Positions 1 to 6,062 are shown, counted from the stretch's first letter. The stretch: 7,868 nt of DNA from Alphaproteobacteria bacterium (GCA_002401545.1 NVTJ01000042.1:1-7868), one strand, 5' to 3'. The notes: a model not told the origin generated them from the letters alone. Program-made: numbers and translations.

Positions 1-282
1 CAGTTTAATCCATCTAAAATAATTTCCCTCTTGATCACATATAGCAGTTCTCAACGAACGAAATTGTCGATAAAACCTAACATAAGCCCAGAATTTCTCA
101 GCCGCCATATCATCCGGCAACCATGTTTTTTTCTTTATTTTTGACCAATAAAGATATTCAGGAACTTCCGTTTTGAAAATAGGTTTAAGTAATGCGTCGT
201 CTAAACTGACTAGTCTTTCAGCTAATTGTGACGGTTCATACTTTTTATAATCTGGCTTATCAATTTTCTTAAATTTTTCCAT
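1..282 (-). CDS. Probable Fic-family protein, N-terminal part only (runs off left edge)
   Basis: The reading frame is open for 94 codons from an ATG at 282 to the first base of the window, so the protein is cut by the edge and not necessarily broken. It starts MEKFKKIDKPDYKKYEPSQL and continues with a PEYLYWSKIKKK segment (about residues 42-53), an EKFWAYVRFYR helix (about 63-73) and a DQEGNYFRW segment (about 83-91). This order (Y-x-YW-x-K, then E-x-x-WA, then D-x-x-G-x-x-F) resembles the region before the catalytic domain in one group of Fic-family proteins, which usually transfer AMP or another nucleotide to target proteins. The catalytic HPFxxGNGR motif would lie beyond the edge, so activity cannot be judged. 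The SD is weak (GAAAG, eight bases before ATG). GC is about 33% by count (94 of 282), far below the suc genes, which suggests acquired DNA. The family call is from remembered pattern; an unrelated hypothetical protein is possible. Confidence 0.5.
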   Translation of the reverse strand, partial: MEKFKKIDKPDYKKYEPSQLAERLVSLDDALLKPIFKTEVPEYLYWSKIKKKTWLPDDMAAEKFWAYVRFYRQFRSLRTAICDQEGNYFRWIKL

Positions 283-300
283 ATCTTACACTTTCAATAC

Positions 301-396
301 ATATAGTTATATATGAACTATACATATACTATATATAAAAGTAAGAATCAAGTATATGTATAGTTCTACATAAAATATACGTATACTATACATGTA
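301..396. promoter_or_regulatory. AT-rich inverted-repeat array, possible operator of the Fic-like gene
   Basis: The region upstream of the left-edge gene contains a perfect 16-base inverted repeat: GAACTATACATATACT at 315-330 and its reverse complement at 351-366, with 20 bases between. The core ACTATACATRTA occurs at 317-328, at 385-396 and inverted at 353-364. A shorter ACTATA form is at 328-333 and inverted at 302-307. The pair 302-308/316-322 (TATAGTT/AACTATA) forms another inverted repeat, and TATACGTATA at 376-385 is a perfect palindrome. Copies in both orientations around a promoter are what a dimeric autoregulator's operator looks like. The region is about 20% GC, so part of the symmetry could arise from low complexity, but a 16-base perfect match including G and C positions is hard to get by chance. 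The binding protein is unknown. Confidence 0.5.
323..351 (-). promoter_or_regulatory. Candidate sigma-70-like promoter for the Fic-like gene
   Basis: On the minus strand TTGATT (346-351) is followed after 17 bases by TATATG (323-328), a plausible -35/-10 pair 41 bases before the ATG at 282. The -10 lies inside one arm of the 16-base inverted repeat, and the other arm starts at the outer edge of the -35, so a protein bound to both arms would occlude the promoter. Other -10-like hexamers are abundant in this AT-rich stretch, so the exact assignment is weak. Confidence 0.3.
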
Positions 397-399
397 AAA

Positions 400-930
400 T
401 TAACCCCCCATACGCGCCACAAGATCTTCATATTTCACGCCCCAGTTCCTGAAAGGGTTCACGGACAGATTGGCGTTATAGAATTTTTGGAAAGCGGTGA
501 CCTCCGGGCCAATCCAGTCAGGCAGGGTGATTTTTTCACCCTCAGAAGAAAGTTCCACTTCCGCAACGATTAATCCTTTGTTGCTTCCCGCAAAAATATC
601 CACTTCCCAAATATGATCACCAAGCTGATAAATATGTCGAATTTTCTTGATCACCGGTCGGGGGCAGGCGGCAAATAATACCTCTGCTTCAGCGGCACTT
701 ATATTTGTTTCGATTTCGTAACGACCGGTTTTTGCCGGGGTCTTCACCGACAGAATATAGAGATCATCCTGTTGACGGATGCGAACCACATTACCGCCTT
801 CGCGGGCAATATAGCCCTGGCGGATTTTGTGGCTGCGCAAGGGTTTCCCCCTGGGTTTGGCCAGTATCAGGAACTTGCGCTCAATCTCCACATTGACCTT
901 TTTATCCCCGCCGGACAGCCCCCGGATCAT
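400..930 (-). CDS. CYTH domain (triphosphate tunnel metalloenzyme-like) protein
   Basis: This 176-residue protein is a stand-alone CYTH domain, an eight-stranded tunnel fold whose members hydrolyse inorganic triphosphate or organic triphosphates with a divalent metal. The family's charged residues are present in order: EIERKF (15-20, the signature E-x-E-x-K), VRIRQ (49-53), SVKTP (61-65), YEIE (71-74), KKIRH (95-99), WEVDIF (108-113) and AEVEL (123-127). An intact tunnel is therefore expected. Length is typical of bacterial single-domain members, likely cytosolic. The ATG at 930 is preferred because it overlaps the upstream gene's TGA as ATGA and has GGAGG seven bases upstream. It adds 13 residues before the signature; a GTG at 891 would give the shorter, family-typical MEIERKF start and has an AAGG upstream. 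The substrate cannot be read from sequence; triphosphatase is the default inference. It lies downstream of, and is probably coupled to, the class V aminotransferase. Confidence 0.88.
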   Translation of the reverse strand: MIRGLSGGDKKVNVEIERKFLILAKPRGKPLRSHKIRQGYIAREGGNVVRIRQQDDLYILSVKTPAKTGRYEIETNISAAEAEVLFAACPRPVIKKIRHIYQLGDHIWEVDIFAGSNKGLIVAEVELSSEGEKITLPDWIGPEVTAFQKFYNANLSVNPFRNWGVKYEDLVARMGG

Positions 931-2075
931 AATAGATCCTCCAGGGCGGAAAACAGATTTTCCACATCCTGTATATTATTATAAACATGGGGTGCCACCC
1001 GGATGCTATGGCCGCGCACGCTGACAAAAATATTTCGTTGCGCCAGCGAAACAGCTAATCCGGCGGGCATGTCAGCAGGAAAATCAAGCCCGATCAGATG
1101 GGGCGAACGATGGGCCTTGTCCGCCACTTTCAGCCCCATAGCCTGTGCCCGTTCCGCGATCATGTCTGTCAGACCGGACAGATAATCTGCGATTGCCCCC
1201 GCCCCCCATTGATTGAGGGTTTCCAGTCCGTGCAGGACAATGGGCGTGAGCATAAAATTACTGCGCTCCCCCACGCTGAACCTTGCCGCCCCCGGGCGAT
1301 ATTGTGGTTGATAATCCACCAGCCGTGCAAAATCCTCTGATCCCTTGCGCGCAATCCAGTTTTCTTCCAGCGGAATCCCGTCCTGATGGCGCGGCGCCAC
1401 ATAGATAAAACCATAGCTATAGGGGCCAAGTAGCCATTTATAGCAGGCGGTAATCATAAAATCCGGGTCCACATCCTGCACCGAAAAAGGCACCACACCC
1501 AAAGACTGTGTCAGGTCGAGGACCAGAGCGGCCCCGTTTTTCCGGGCCACAGCCCCCACCTTGACCAGATCAACCCGGCTGCCATCTGTCCAATGGGCCT
1601 GTGGACAGGCAACAATGGCGGTATTCTGGTCAATGGCATCACATAGCGGCGTGGTCCAGTCACCATTGTCCGGCCGGGCAATAGTAACCACCTCCGCCTG
1701 ATGCGCCTTGGCCATTTCCTGCCACGGATAAACATGGGACGGAAACTGGTCCGCCAGCAGGATGATCTTCTGTCCCGGCAACAGGGGGAGATTACGGACC
1801 GCGAGAGCCACACCGTAGGATACGGACGGAATCTGGGCCATATCATCGGTCATAGCCCCGATCATTTTCGCCATCAACGCACAGGCCTGTTCAGGCGGAT
1901 CAAAGAAATTGGACAGGCTCATCTCCCAGGGATGCAGCTTTCCCGCCACCGCCTGTTGTCCGCAGTCAGCGGCCTGCTTTAAAATGGGAGTCATATAGGC
2001 GGCGTTGAGATAAGTCACCTGCTCCGCAATATCAAATAGATGCTTCTTACAGGTGAATTCAGCTCGTGACCCCAT
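927..2075 (-). CDS. Class V aminotransferase-fold PLP-dependent enzyme
   Basis: A 382-residue fold-type I PLP enzyme of the class V group, which includes cysteine desulfurases, kynureninase-like and isopenicillin N epimerase-like enzymes. The segment ALVLDLTQSLG (183-193) contributes the aspartate (D187) that pairs with the pyridine nitrogen. TACYKWLLGP (209-218) holds K213, the expected Schiff-base lysine in the YKWL context typical of the kynureninase/epimerase side of the group. RFSVGERSNF (265-274) and SVRGHSIRVAPHVYN (352-366) match the usual phosphate- and carboxylate-binding parts of the C-terminal half. There is no conserved catalytic-loop cysteine of a desulfurase that I can identify, so an iron-sulfur role is not favoured. 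Length is normal. The ATG at 2075 has AAGGGA seven bases upstream. It is divergent from the MAPEG gene and overlaps the CYTH gene by four bases. The substrate is unknown; an amino-acid lyase, epimerase or aminotransferase are all possible. Confidence 0.85.
   Translation of the reverse strand: MGSRAEFTCKKHLFDIAEQVTYLNAAYMTPILKQAADCGQQAVAGKLHPWEMSLSNFFDPPEQACALMAKMIGAMTDDMAQIPSVSYGVALAVRNLPLLPGQKIILLADQFPSHVYPWQEMAKAHQAEVVTIARPDNGDWTTPLCDAIDQNTAIVACPQAHWTDGSRVDLVKVGAVARKNGAALVLDLTQSLGVVPFSVQDVDPDFMITACYKWLLGPYSYGFIYVAPRHQDGIPLEENWIARKGSEDFARLVDYQPQYRPGAARFSVGERSNFMLTPIVLHGLETLNQWGAGAIADYLSGLTDMIAERAQAMGLKVADKAHRSPHLIGLDFPADMPAGLAVSLAQRNIFVSVRGHSIRVAPHVYNNIQDVENLFSALEDLL
938..942 (-). promoter_or_regulatory. 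Shine-Dalgarno deciding the CYTH gene start
   Basis: GGAGG on the minus strand, seven bases before the ATG at 930 and inside the last codons of the upstream aminotransferase gene. Together with the ATGA stop/start overlap it favours the ATG at 930 over the internal GTG at 891 and suggests translational coupling. Confidence 0.7.
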
Positions 2076-2185
2076 AAATATATCCCTTTTAATTCAAAAC
2101 CCTGTTGACCTTAGGGCTTTTCTGGTTTTATTTGAACCTGTAATTTTGTTAAGGTAACACATAACGTCAAACAGAGGTCATCAAT
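2076..2185. other. Divergent intergenic region with starts on both sides
   Basis: These 110 bases separate the minus-strand aminotransferase and the plus-strand MAPEG gene, so both promoters should lie here. On the plus strand TTGACC at 2105-2110 is a fair -35, with only a poor -10 (TTATTT, 2128-2133) at 17-base spacing. No convincing minus-strand promoter or shared operator was seen. SD sequences are visible: AGAGG at 2173-2177 for the MAPEG gene and AAGGGA (minus) at 2083-2088 for the aminotransferase. Confidence 0.35.
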
Positions 2186-2590
2186 ATGAGTATCATTTAT
2201 CCCATGGGTCTTTTGGCCATTTTCACACTTCTTTACTCATATGTTATGATCGCCAGCCGACAAAGAGCTGTTAAATCAGGCCATCTCAAGCCCAGCTATT
2301 TCAAGGAATATAATAACGATAAACCGCCCTCCTATATGCAGAAGGTCACCCGGCAATGGGCCAATCTTTACGAAGTTCCGGTGCTTTTTTACGCGGTCTG
2401 CGCCGCGATTCTCGCCCTTGGTCTGGAAGATCTGGTATTTGTCTATATGGCTTATATTTTCTTCGCTCTAAGGCTGGTACAGGCCCTCATCCACACCACC
2501 TATAACCATGTTTACCATCGGCTTTTGATATTTTTCTGTGGCATGATCACCGTCCTGGCCATGTGGGTGCGTCTGTTGTTGATAGCATAA
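2186..2590 (+). CDS. MAPEG-family integral membrane protein
   Basis: A 134-residue very hydrophobic protein with four predicted transmembrane helices at about 1-22, 62-80, 84-103 and 112-133. This is the topology and size of MAPEG proteins (membrane-associated proteins in eicosanoid and glutathione metabolism). Family motifs are visible: NLYEVPVLFY (60-69) matches the conserved N-x-x-E-x-P helix, and RLVQALIHTTYNHVYHR (96-112) matches the R-x-x-x-x-x-x-H...N...R segment that lines the glutathione site in characterised members. A polar loop (about 23-58) joins helices 1 and 2. It should sit in the inner membrane. Bacterial members include glutathione transferases/peroxidases, but many are uncharacterised, so the activity is inferred only. 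AGAGG lies eight bases before the ATG. It is monocistronic by layout: divergent from the aminotransferase and convergent with the ArsR-type regulator. Confidence 0.88.
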   Translation: MSIIYPMGLLAIFTLLYSYVMIASRQRAVKSGHLKPSYFKEYNNDKPPSYMQKVTRQWANLYEVPVLFYAVCAAILALGLEDLVFVYMAYIFFALRLVQALIHTTYNHVYHRLLIFFCGMITVLAMWVRLLLIA

Positions 2591-2616
2591 AAAAACCAGC
2601 CTGTATTGGCTGGTTT
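2589..2616 (-). terminator. Intrinsic terminator of the ArsR-family gene, possibly bidirectional
   Basis: AAACCAGCC (2593-2601) and GGCTGGTTT (2608-2616) form a perfect nine-base-pair stem with a six-base loop. Read on the minus strand, the hairpin ends in an unbroken run of T (complement of the A-run 2589-2595), the classical rho-independent form, 23 bases after the regulator's stop codon. On the plus strand it begins three bases after the MAPEG stop but has only TTT after the stem before CCC, so it would be a weaker terminator in that direction. Confidence 0.85.
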
Positions 2617-2639
2617 CCCTAGATATTACAGACCCGAAC

Positions 2640-2975
2640 TTAAACGGCCTCTGCCAGTTCCTCATGACAAAATAAATCATAGGTCAGTTTCAGCATTGCC
2701 CCCACACGCGGGTCTTTGATACGATAAAAAATCTGCTGGCTTTCCCGGCGTGTTGATACAAGGCCTTCTGCCCGCATACGGCTGAGATGCTGTGATAAAG
2801 CGGACTGGGAAATATTAAGGTTCTTTTCCAAATCGCCAACGCATGTTTCCTTGCCAAGAAGTCGGCTCAATATTACCAAACGGTTCGAATTAGCCAGAGT
2901 TTTAAGAAAATGAGCGGCTTCAAAAGAATTTAGCTGCAGCTTATCCAGGTCAATCATATTTACTAATTTAGTCAT
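2640..2975 (-). CDS. ArsR-family winged-helix transcriptional regulator
   Basis: A 111-residue single-domain regulator. FLKTLANSNRLVILSRLL (23-40) is the typical ArsR first part, CVGDLEKNLNISQSALSQHL (45-64) the helix-turn-helix with the Q-S-x-L-S-Q-H-L recognition helix, and GLVSTRRESQQIFYRI (71-86) the wing. The protein should act as a dimeric DNA-binding repressor whose ligand or oxidation state releases DNA. It has exactly two cysteines, C45 just before the recognition unit and C103 in the last helix (LFCHE). It lacks the C-x-C-x-x-C arsenite site of E. coli ArsR, so arsenic sensing is not supported. A pair of cysteines recalls thiol- or persulfide-sensing members (SqrR/BigR type), but I am unsure that C45 occupies the equivalent position. 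The ATG at 2975 has only a weak SD (GGTAGAAG); M7 is an alternative without any. No recognisable efflux or sulfur target gene is adjacent, and its own gene is the likeliest nearby target. Confidence 0.9.
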   Translation of the reverse strand: MTKLVNMIDLDKLQLNSFEAAHFLKTLANSNRLVILSRLLGKETCVGDLEKNLNISQSALSQHLSRMRAEGLVSTRRESQQIFYRIKDPRVGAMLKLTYDLFCHEELAEAV

Positions 2976-3127
2976 AAACTTCTACCATTCTGTTGATTCT
3001 GCCAAGTAATTTATGTGTTTCTCAATATGAAACTTAATATAGTGTTATTCTTATATTCTATATTTACAATAGCATGAAGAAAGAAAGTAGTAACATTGGA
3101 TAACTTTTCCGTGAAAAAATGACTTTT
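2976..3127. other. AT-rich intergenic region between glpK and the ArsR-type regulator
   Basis: This stretch of 152 bases should contain the regulator's promoter. I see no GC-rich hairpin with a T-run that would end glpK transcription, so some read-through into the regulator is possible. The one symmetric element noted is AATATAG (3036-3042) / CTATATT (3058-3064), arms of seven with 15 bases between, about 60-90 bases before the regulator start. No strong sigma-70 pair with good spacing was found. Confidence 0.4.
3036..3064. promoter_or_regulatory. Weak inverted repeat, possible operator of the ArsR-type gene
   Basis: AATATAG and CTATATT are perfect seven-base complements flanking 15 bases, upstream of the regulator start. 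ArsR-family proteins often bind AT-rich dyads near their own promoter, so position and composition fit. The arms consist mostly of A and T and such short matches are common in AT-rich DNA, so the call is tentative. Confidence 0.22.
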
Positions 3128-4618
3128 TTATTTTTTGGCGTAATAATTAGTTGATTTTACAGCATTTTTCCAATTTCTTTTTAGCAAAATAATTTCACTT
3201 GCAAGCATTTCCGGCTTTGTCACATCAGAATAATGATGGAATACCGATAATTTATTAACCGTATCAAACAGGCCACTGCCCACCCCGGCAAGCAATGCCA
3301 CACCAAAGGCCGTTGTGTCAGCAACCCTGGGCCGAACAATATCAACCCGCATGATATCTGCCAGAAACTGAAGCAGCCATGCATTGCCCACCATGCCCCC
3401 GTCCACCTTTAAACTGTTGAAAGACATATGGGCGTCCTTCTGCATCACGTCCAGCAGGTCCGCCGTTTGAAAACCTACGGATTCCAGTGTCGCCCGCACA
3501 ATCTCGGCAACGCCTGTGTCTCTGGTCAGGCCAAATAATGTTCCCCTGGCATCCGGGTTCCAGTGGGGGGCGCCAAGGCCGGTAAAAGCCGGCACCATAA
3601 CGACGCCTTTGCTGCTGTCTATGGCGCGGGCCAGCCCTTCTGTCTCGGATATATTTTCAATGATCCTGAGGCCATCCCTGAGCCACTGCACCGCAGAACC
3701 GGCGCTGAAAAAACTTCCCTCAAGGGCATAAGCGACCTTGCCCTGTATCTGATAAGCCACCGTGGTCAAAAGACGGTTCTGGGAGCGGATAATTTTATCG
3801 CCCGTATTCATCATGATAAAGCCGCCGGTGCCATAGGTACATTTGATCTGTCCCGCCTTGAAGCAATTCTGGCCAATCAGAGCCGCCTGCTGATCACCGG
3901 CAATGGCGGTTATCGGCATCACCCGCCCGAACAAACCCTTCTCCACATCGCCGAAATGATGATCACAGGCATGGACCTTCGGCATGAGTTCCTGCGGTAT
4001 ATCAAACAGGCGCAGCAGTTCCTTGTCCCACGCCATATCGCGGATATTAAACAACAATGTCCGGGACGCATTGGTCACATCGGTGGCATGGACCTGTGCC
4101 CCGGTCAGATGCCATAAAATAAAGCTGTCCACCGTGCCAAAGGCCAGCTCTCCCCGCCGGGCTCTTTCCCGCACCCCCGCCACATTATCCAGAATCCATT
4201 TTATTTTTGTGGCGGAAAAATAAGGATCAAGCAAAAGCCCGGTCTTTTCACTGACCATCTCCTCATGGCCATCCTGCTTCATTTCCCGACATAAATCTGC
4301 TGTTCTGCGATCCTGCCAGACGATTGCCGGATAAACAGGGTTGCCGCTCTCCCGGTCCCAGATCAAGGTGGTTTCCCGCTGGTTGGTGATCCCGACCGCC
4401 ACAGGGAACACGCCCGTTGGCAGACTGTTCAGAGCCTGACCCATGGTATTCATCACGGTTCGCATGATTTCCATACCATCATGCTCGACCCAGCCATCCT
4501 GTGGGAAATACTGGGTGAATTCCTGATGAAAGGAAGATACAACCTGCCCTTGATCATCAACGATCATAACACGGGTGCTGGTGGTACCCTGATCAATAGC
4601 CAAAAGATAGCGTGTCAC
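3128..4618 (-). CDS. glpK: Glycerol kinase
   Basis: This 496-residue cytosolic enzyme phosphorylates glycerol with ATP to glycerol 3-phosphate, the first committed step of glycerol use. It belongs to the FGGY kinase family and is full length (E. coli 502). AIDQGTTSTR (7-16) is the N-terminal phosphate-binding loop. GITNQRETTLIWD (76-88) contains the glycerol-binding R81-E82 pair, and IVWQDRRT (99-106) and Y133 add to that site. AIAGDQQAAL (238-247) contains D242, the catalytic base. TYGTGGF (261-267), GSFFSAG (301-307) and KVDGGMVGN (404-412) form the nucleotide side. The start is GTG at 4618 with AGGGAG six bases upstream. It starts 25 bases after lpd with no terminator between, so it may be the last gene of the suc transcript. 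The segment before AGDQQ lacks the GGTR loop that binds fructose 1,6-bisphosphate in E. coli, and the E. coli-type IIA-Glc contact near the C terminus is not recognisable, so enteric-style control is unlikely. Confidence 0.97.
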   Translation of the reverse strand: MTRYLLAIDQGTTSTRVMIVDDQGQVVSSFHQEFTQYFPQDGWVEHDGMEIMRTVMNTMGQALNSLPTGVFPVAVGITNQRETTLIWDRESGNPVYPAIVWQDRRTADLCREMKQDGHEEMVSEKTGLLLDPYFSATKIKWILDNVAGVRERARRGELAFGTVDSFILWHLTGAQVHATDVTNASRTLLFNIRDMAWDKELLRLFDIPQELMPKVHACDHHFGDVEKGLFGRVMPITAIAGDQQAALIGQNCFKAGQIKCTYGTGGFIMMNTGDKIIRSQNRLLTTVAYQIQGKVAYALEGSFFSAGSAVQWLRDGLRIIENISETEGLARAIDSSKGVVMVPAFTGLGAPHWNPDARGTLFGLTRDTGVAEIVRATLESVGFQTADLLDVMQKDAHMSFNSLKVDGGMVGNAWLLQFLADIMRVDIVRPRVADTTAFGVALLAGVGSGLFDTVNKLSVFHHYSDVTKPEMLASEIILLKRNWKNAVKSTNYYAKK

Positions 4619-4624
4619 CTGTTA

Positions 4625-4630
4625 CTCCCT
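4625..4630 (-). promoter_or_regulatory. Shine-Dalgarno supporting the GTG start of glpK
   Basis: AGGGAG on the minus strand, six bases before the GTG at 4618 and within the 25-base lpd-glpK gap. The resulting N terminus (MTRYLLAIDQGTTS) is that expected for glycerol kinases, so no upstream ATG is needed. Confidence 0.75.
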
Positions 4631-4643
4631 GTTGTGAGTATTC

Positions 4644-6050
4644 TTACATATGAATGGCCCGGCCATCGGTTGCCATGGCGGCTTCGCGCACGGCTTCGGT
4701 TTCTGTGGGGTGGGCATGGCAAGTATAGGCCAGATCTTCGGCGGTGATGCCTTTTTCCACAGCCAAAGTCAGTTCGGCAATCATATTGCCCGCGTCGGCC
4801 CCGATGATATGAGCACCGAGAATCTTGTCTGACACCGTACAGCTCAGAATTTTGACAAAGCCATCGGTCTGGCGATTTGCCTTGGCGCGGCTGTTGGCGG
4901 TAAAGGGGAATTTTCCCACAATATAGGCCGCACCATCAGCTTTCAATGCTTCTTCCGTCTTGCCGACAGAGGCCACTTCGGGCATGGTATAGATCACGCC
5001 GGGAATGGCGTCATAATTCACATGACCGGCAAAGCCCGCGATAATTTCCGCCACCGCCGTGCCTTCGTCTTCGGCTTTATGGGCCAGCATGGCACCACGC
5101 ACCACATCACCAATGGCATAAATACCCTTCACATTGGTCTGGAAATGACCGTCAATTTCCACCTGCCCCCGGTCAGTCATCTTGACACCAGCCTCTTTCA
5201 ATCCGAGACCCTGCGTATAGGGCTTGCGCCCCACGGCAACCAAGACCACATCGCATTTGATTGCCGTACCATCACCCCCGGCGGCAGGTTCCACGGAAAC
5301 ACTTAACGATGTCTTGGTTTTCTTGACTGCGGTGACTTTTGATTTCAGTTTAAATTTAAAGCCTTGTTTTTTCAGGATGCGGGCAAAAGTTTTACTGACC
5401 TCGCCGTCCATTTCCGGCGTGATCCGGTCCATGAATTCAACAACCGTGACCTCGGCCCCCAGACGTTGCCAGACCGACCCCAGTTCAAGCCCGATCACGC
5501 CACCGCCAATAACAACCATATGTTTGGGAACCTTTGACAGGCTTAAAGCCCCGGTGGAGGAGACAATCCGTTTTTCATCAATATCAATGCCCGGCAGACC
5601 CACCACATCGGAACCGGTGGCAATGACAATATTTTTCGCCGTCAATAGGCGTTCCCCGCCGGCTGTCAGGTCAACCTTGACAGACCCCTGAGCCATGATG
5701 GTGCCCCGGCCCTCAATATAATCCACCTTGTTCTTTTTCAGCAGGTAAGCCACCCCATCGGTCAGGCCCTTAACGGTGTCATCCTTGGACGCCATCAGTT
5801 CTGCAATATCAATGGAGACTTTTCCGGTCTTGATGCCGAATTTAGCCATGCCGTGACTGGCTTCCGCAAAAAGCTCGGAGGCATGCAGCAAAGCCTTTGA
5901 CGGCATGCAGCCCACGTTCAGGCAGGTGCCGCCAAGCACCCCGCGCATTTCAACACAGGCAACCGAAAGCCCCAGTTGCGCCGCCCGGATGGCACAGACA
6001 TATCCACCCGGACCGCCGCCAATGATAACCACATCAAAATTATCAGACAT
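4644..6050 (-). CDS. lpdA: Dihydrolipoyl dehydrogenase (E3 of the 2-oxoglutarate dehydrogenase complex)
   Basis: A flavoprotein disulfide reductase of 468 residues that reoxidises the dihydrolipoyl group of E2 and passes electrons through FAD to NAD+. Starting from ATG 6050: FDVVIIGGGPGGYVCAIRAA (5-24) is the FAD-binding dinucleotide fold, GGTCLNVGCMPSKALLH (40-56) carries the redox-active cysteines C43 and C48, and the VVIGGGVIGLELGSVW segment is the NAD-binding GxGxxG fold. TNVKGIYAIGDVV is the second FAD motif, and HAHPTETEA near the C terminus gives the catalytic H447-E452 pair. All key residues are intact and the length is typical. The frame is open to an ATG at 6095, but that would overlap sucB by 35 bases and add a non-family leader, while 6050 has AAGGA seven bases upstream. 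It follows sucB by 10 bases. The symbol lpdA is used in a general sense; a second E3 for pyruvate dehydrogenase may exist elsewhere. Confidence 0.97.
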   Translation of the reverse strand: MSDNFDVVIIGGGPGGYVCAIRAAQLGLSVACVEMRGVLGGTCLNVGCMPSKALLHASELFAEASHGMAKFGIKTGKVSIDIAELMASKDDTVKGLTDGVAYLLKKNKVDYIEGRGTIMAQGSVKVDLTAGGERLLTAKNIVIATGSDVVGLPGIDIDEKRIVSSTGALSLSKVPKHMVVIGGGVIGLELGSVWQRLGAEVTVVEFMDRITPEMDGEVSKTFARILKKQGFKFKLKSKVTAVKKTKTSLSVSVEPAAGGDGTAIKCDVVLVAVGRKPYTQGLGLKEAGVKMTDRGQVEIDGHFQTNVKGIYAIGDVVRGAMLAHKAEDEGTAVAEIIAGFAGHVNYDAIPGVIYTMPEVASVGKTEEALKADGAAYIVGKFPFTANSRAKANRQTDGFVKILSCTVSDKILGAHIIGADAGNMIAELTLAVEKGITAEDLAYTCHAHPTETEAVREAAMATDGRAIHM

Positions 6051-6057
6051 CACTTTT

Positions 6058-6062
6058 TCCTT
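6058..6062 (-). promoter_or_regulatory. Shine-Dalgarno deciding the lpd start, overlapping the sucB stop
   Basis: On the minus strand TAAGGA combines the sucB stop codon (TAA, 6061-6063) with an AAGGA SD seven bases before the ATG at 6050. This places the lpd start at 6050 and not at the upstream in-frame ATG at 6095, and it suggests ribosomes finishing sucB can reinitiate on lpd. Confidence 0.8.

Noticed and set aside
301..396. Repeats considered as a short CRISPR array
   Set aside because: The repeated unit is short, degenerate and in both orientations, with no regular spacers; an operator or hairpin fits better.
2105..2133. A sigma-70 promoter TTGACC-17-TTATTT for the MAPEG gene
   Set aside because: The -35 is good but the -10 is poor; it is noted only within the intergenic entry and not called.
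2640..2975. An arsenic-resistance operon around the ArsR-type gene
   Set aside because: No arsenate reductase, arsenite pump or methyltransferase is adjacent, and the regulator lacks the arsenite-binding cysteine cluster.
3100..3127. A terminator just after glpK
   Set aside because: There are A- and T-runs but no stable stem before them on the minus strand.
3563..4117. A 184-codon plus-strand open frame inside glpK
   Set aside because: It lies fully antisense to a well-conserved glycerol kinase, has no SD support and no recognisable domain; it is a by-product of the glpK codon pattern.
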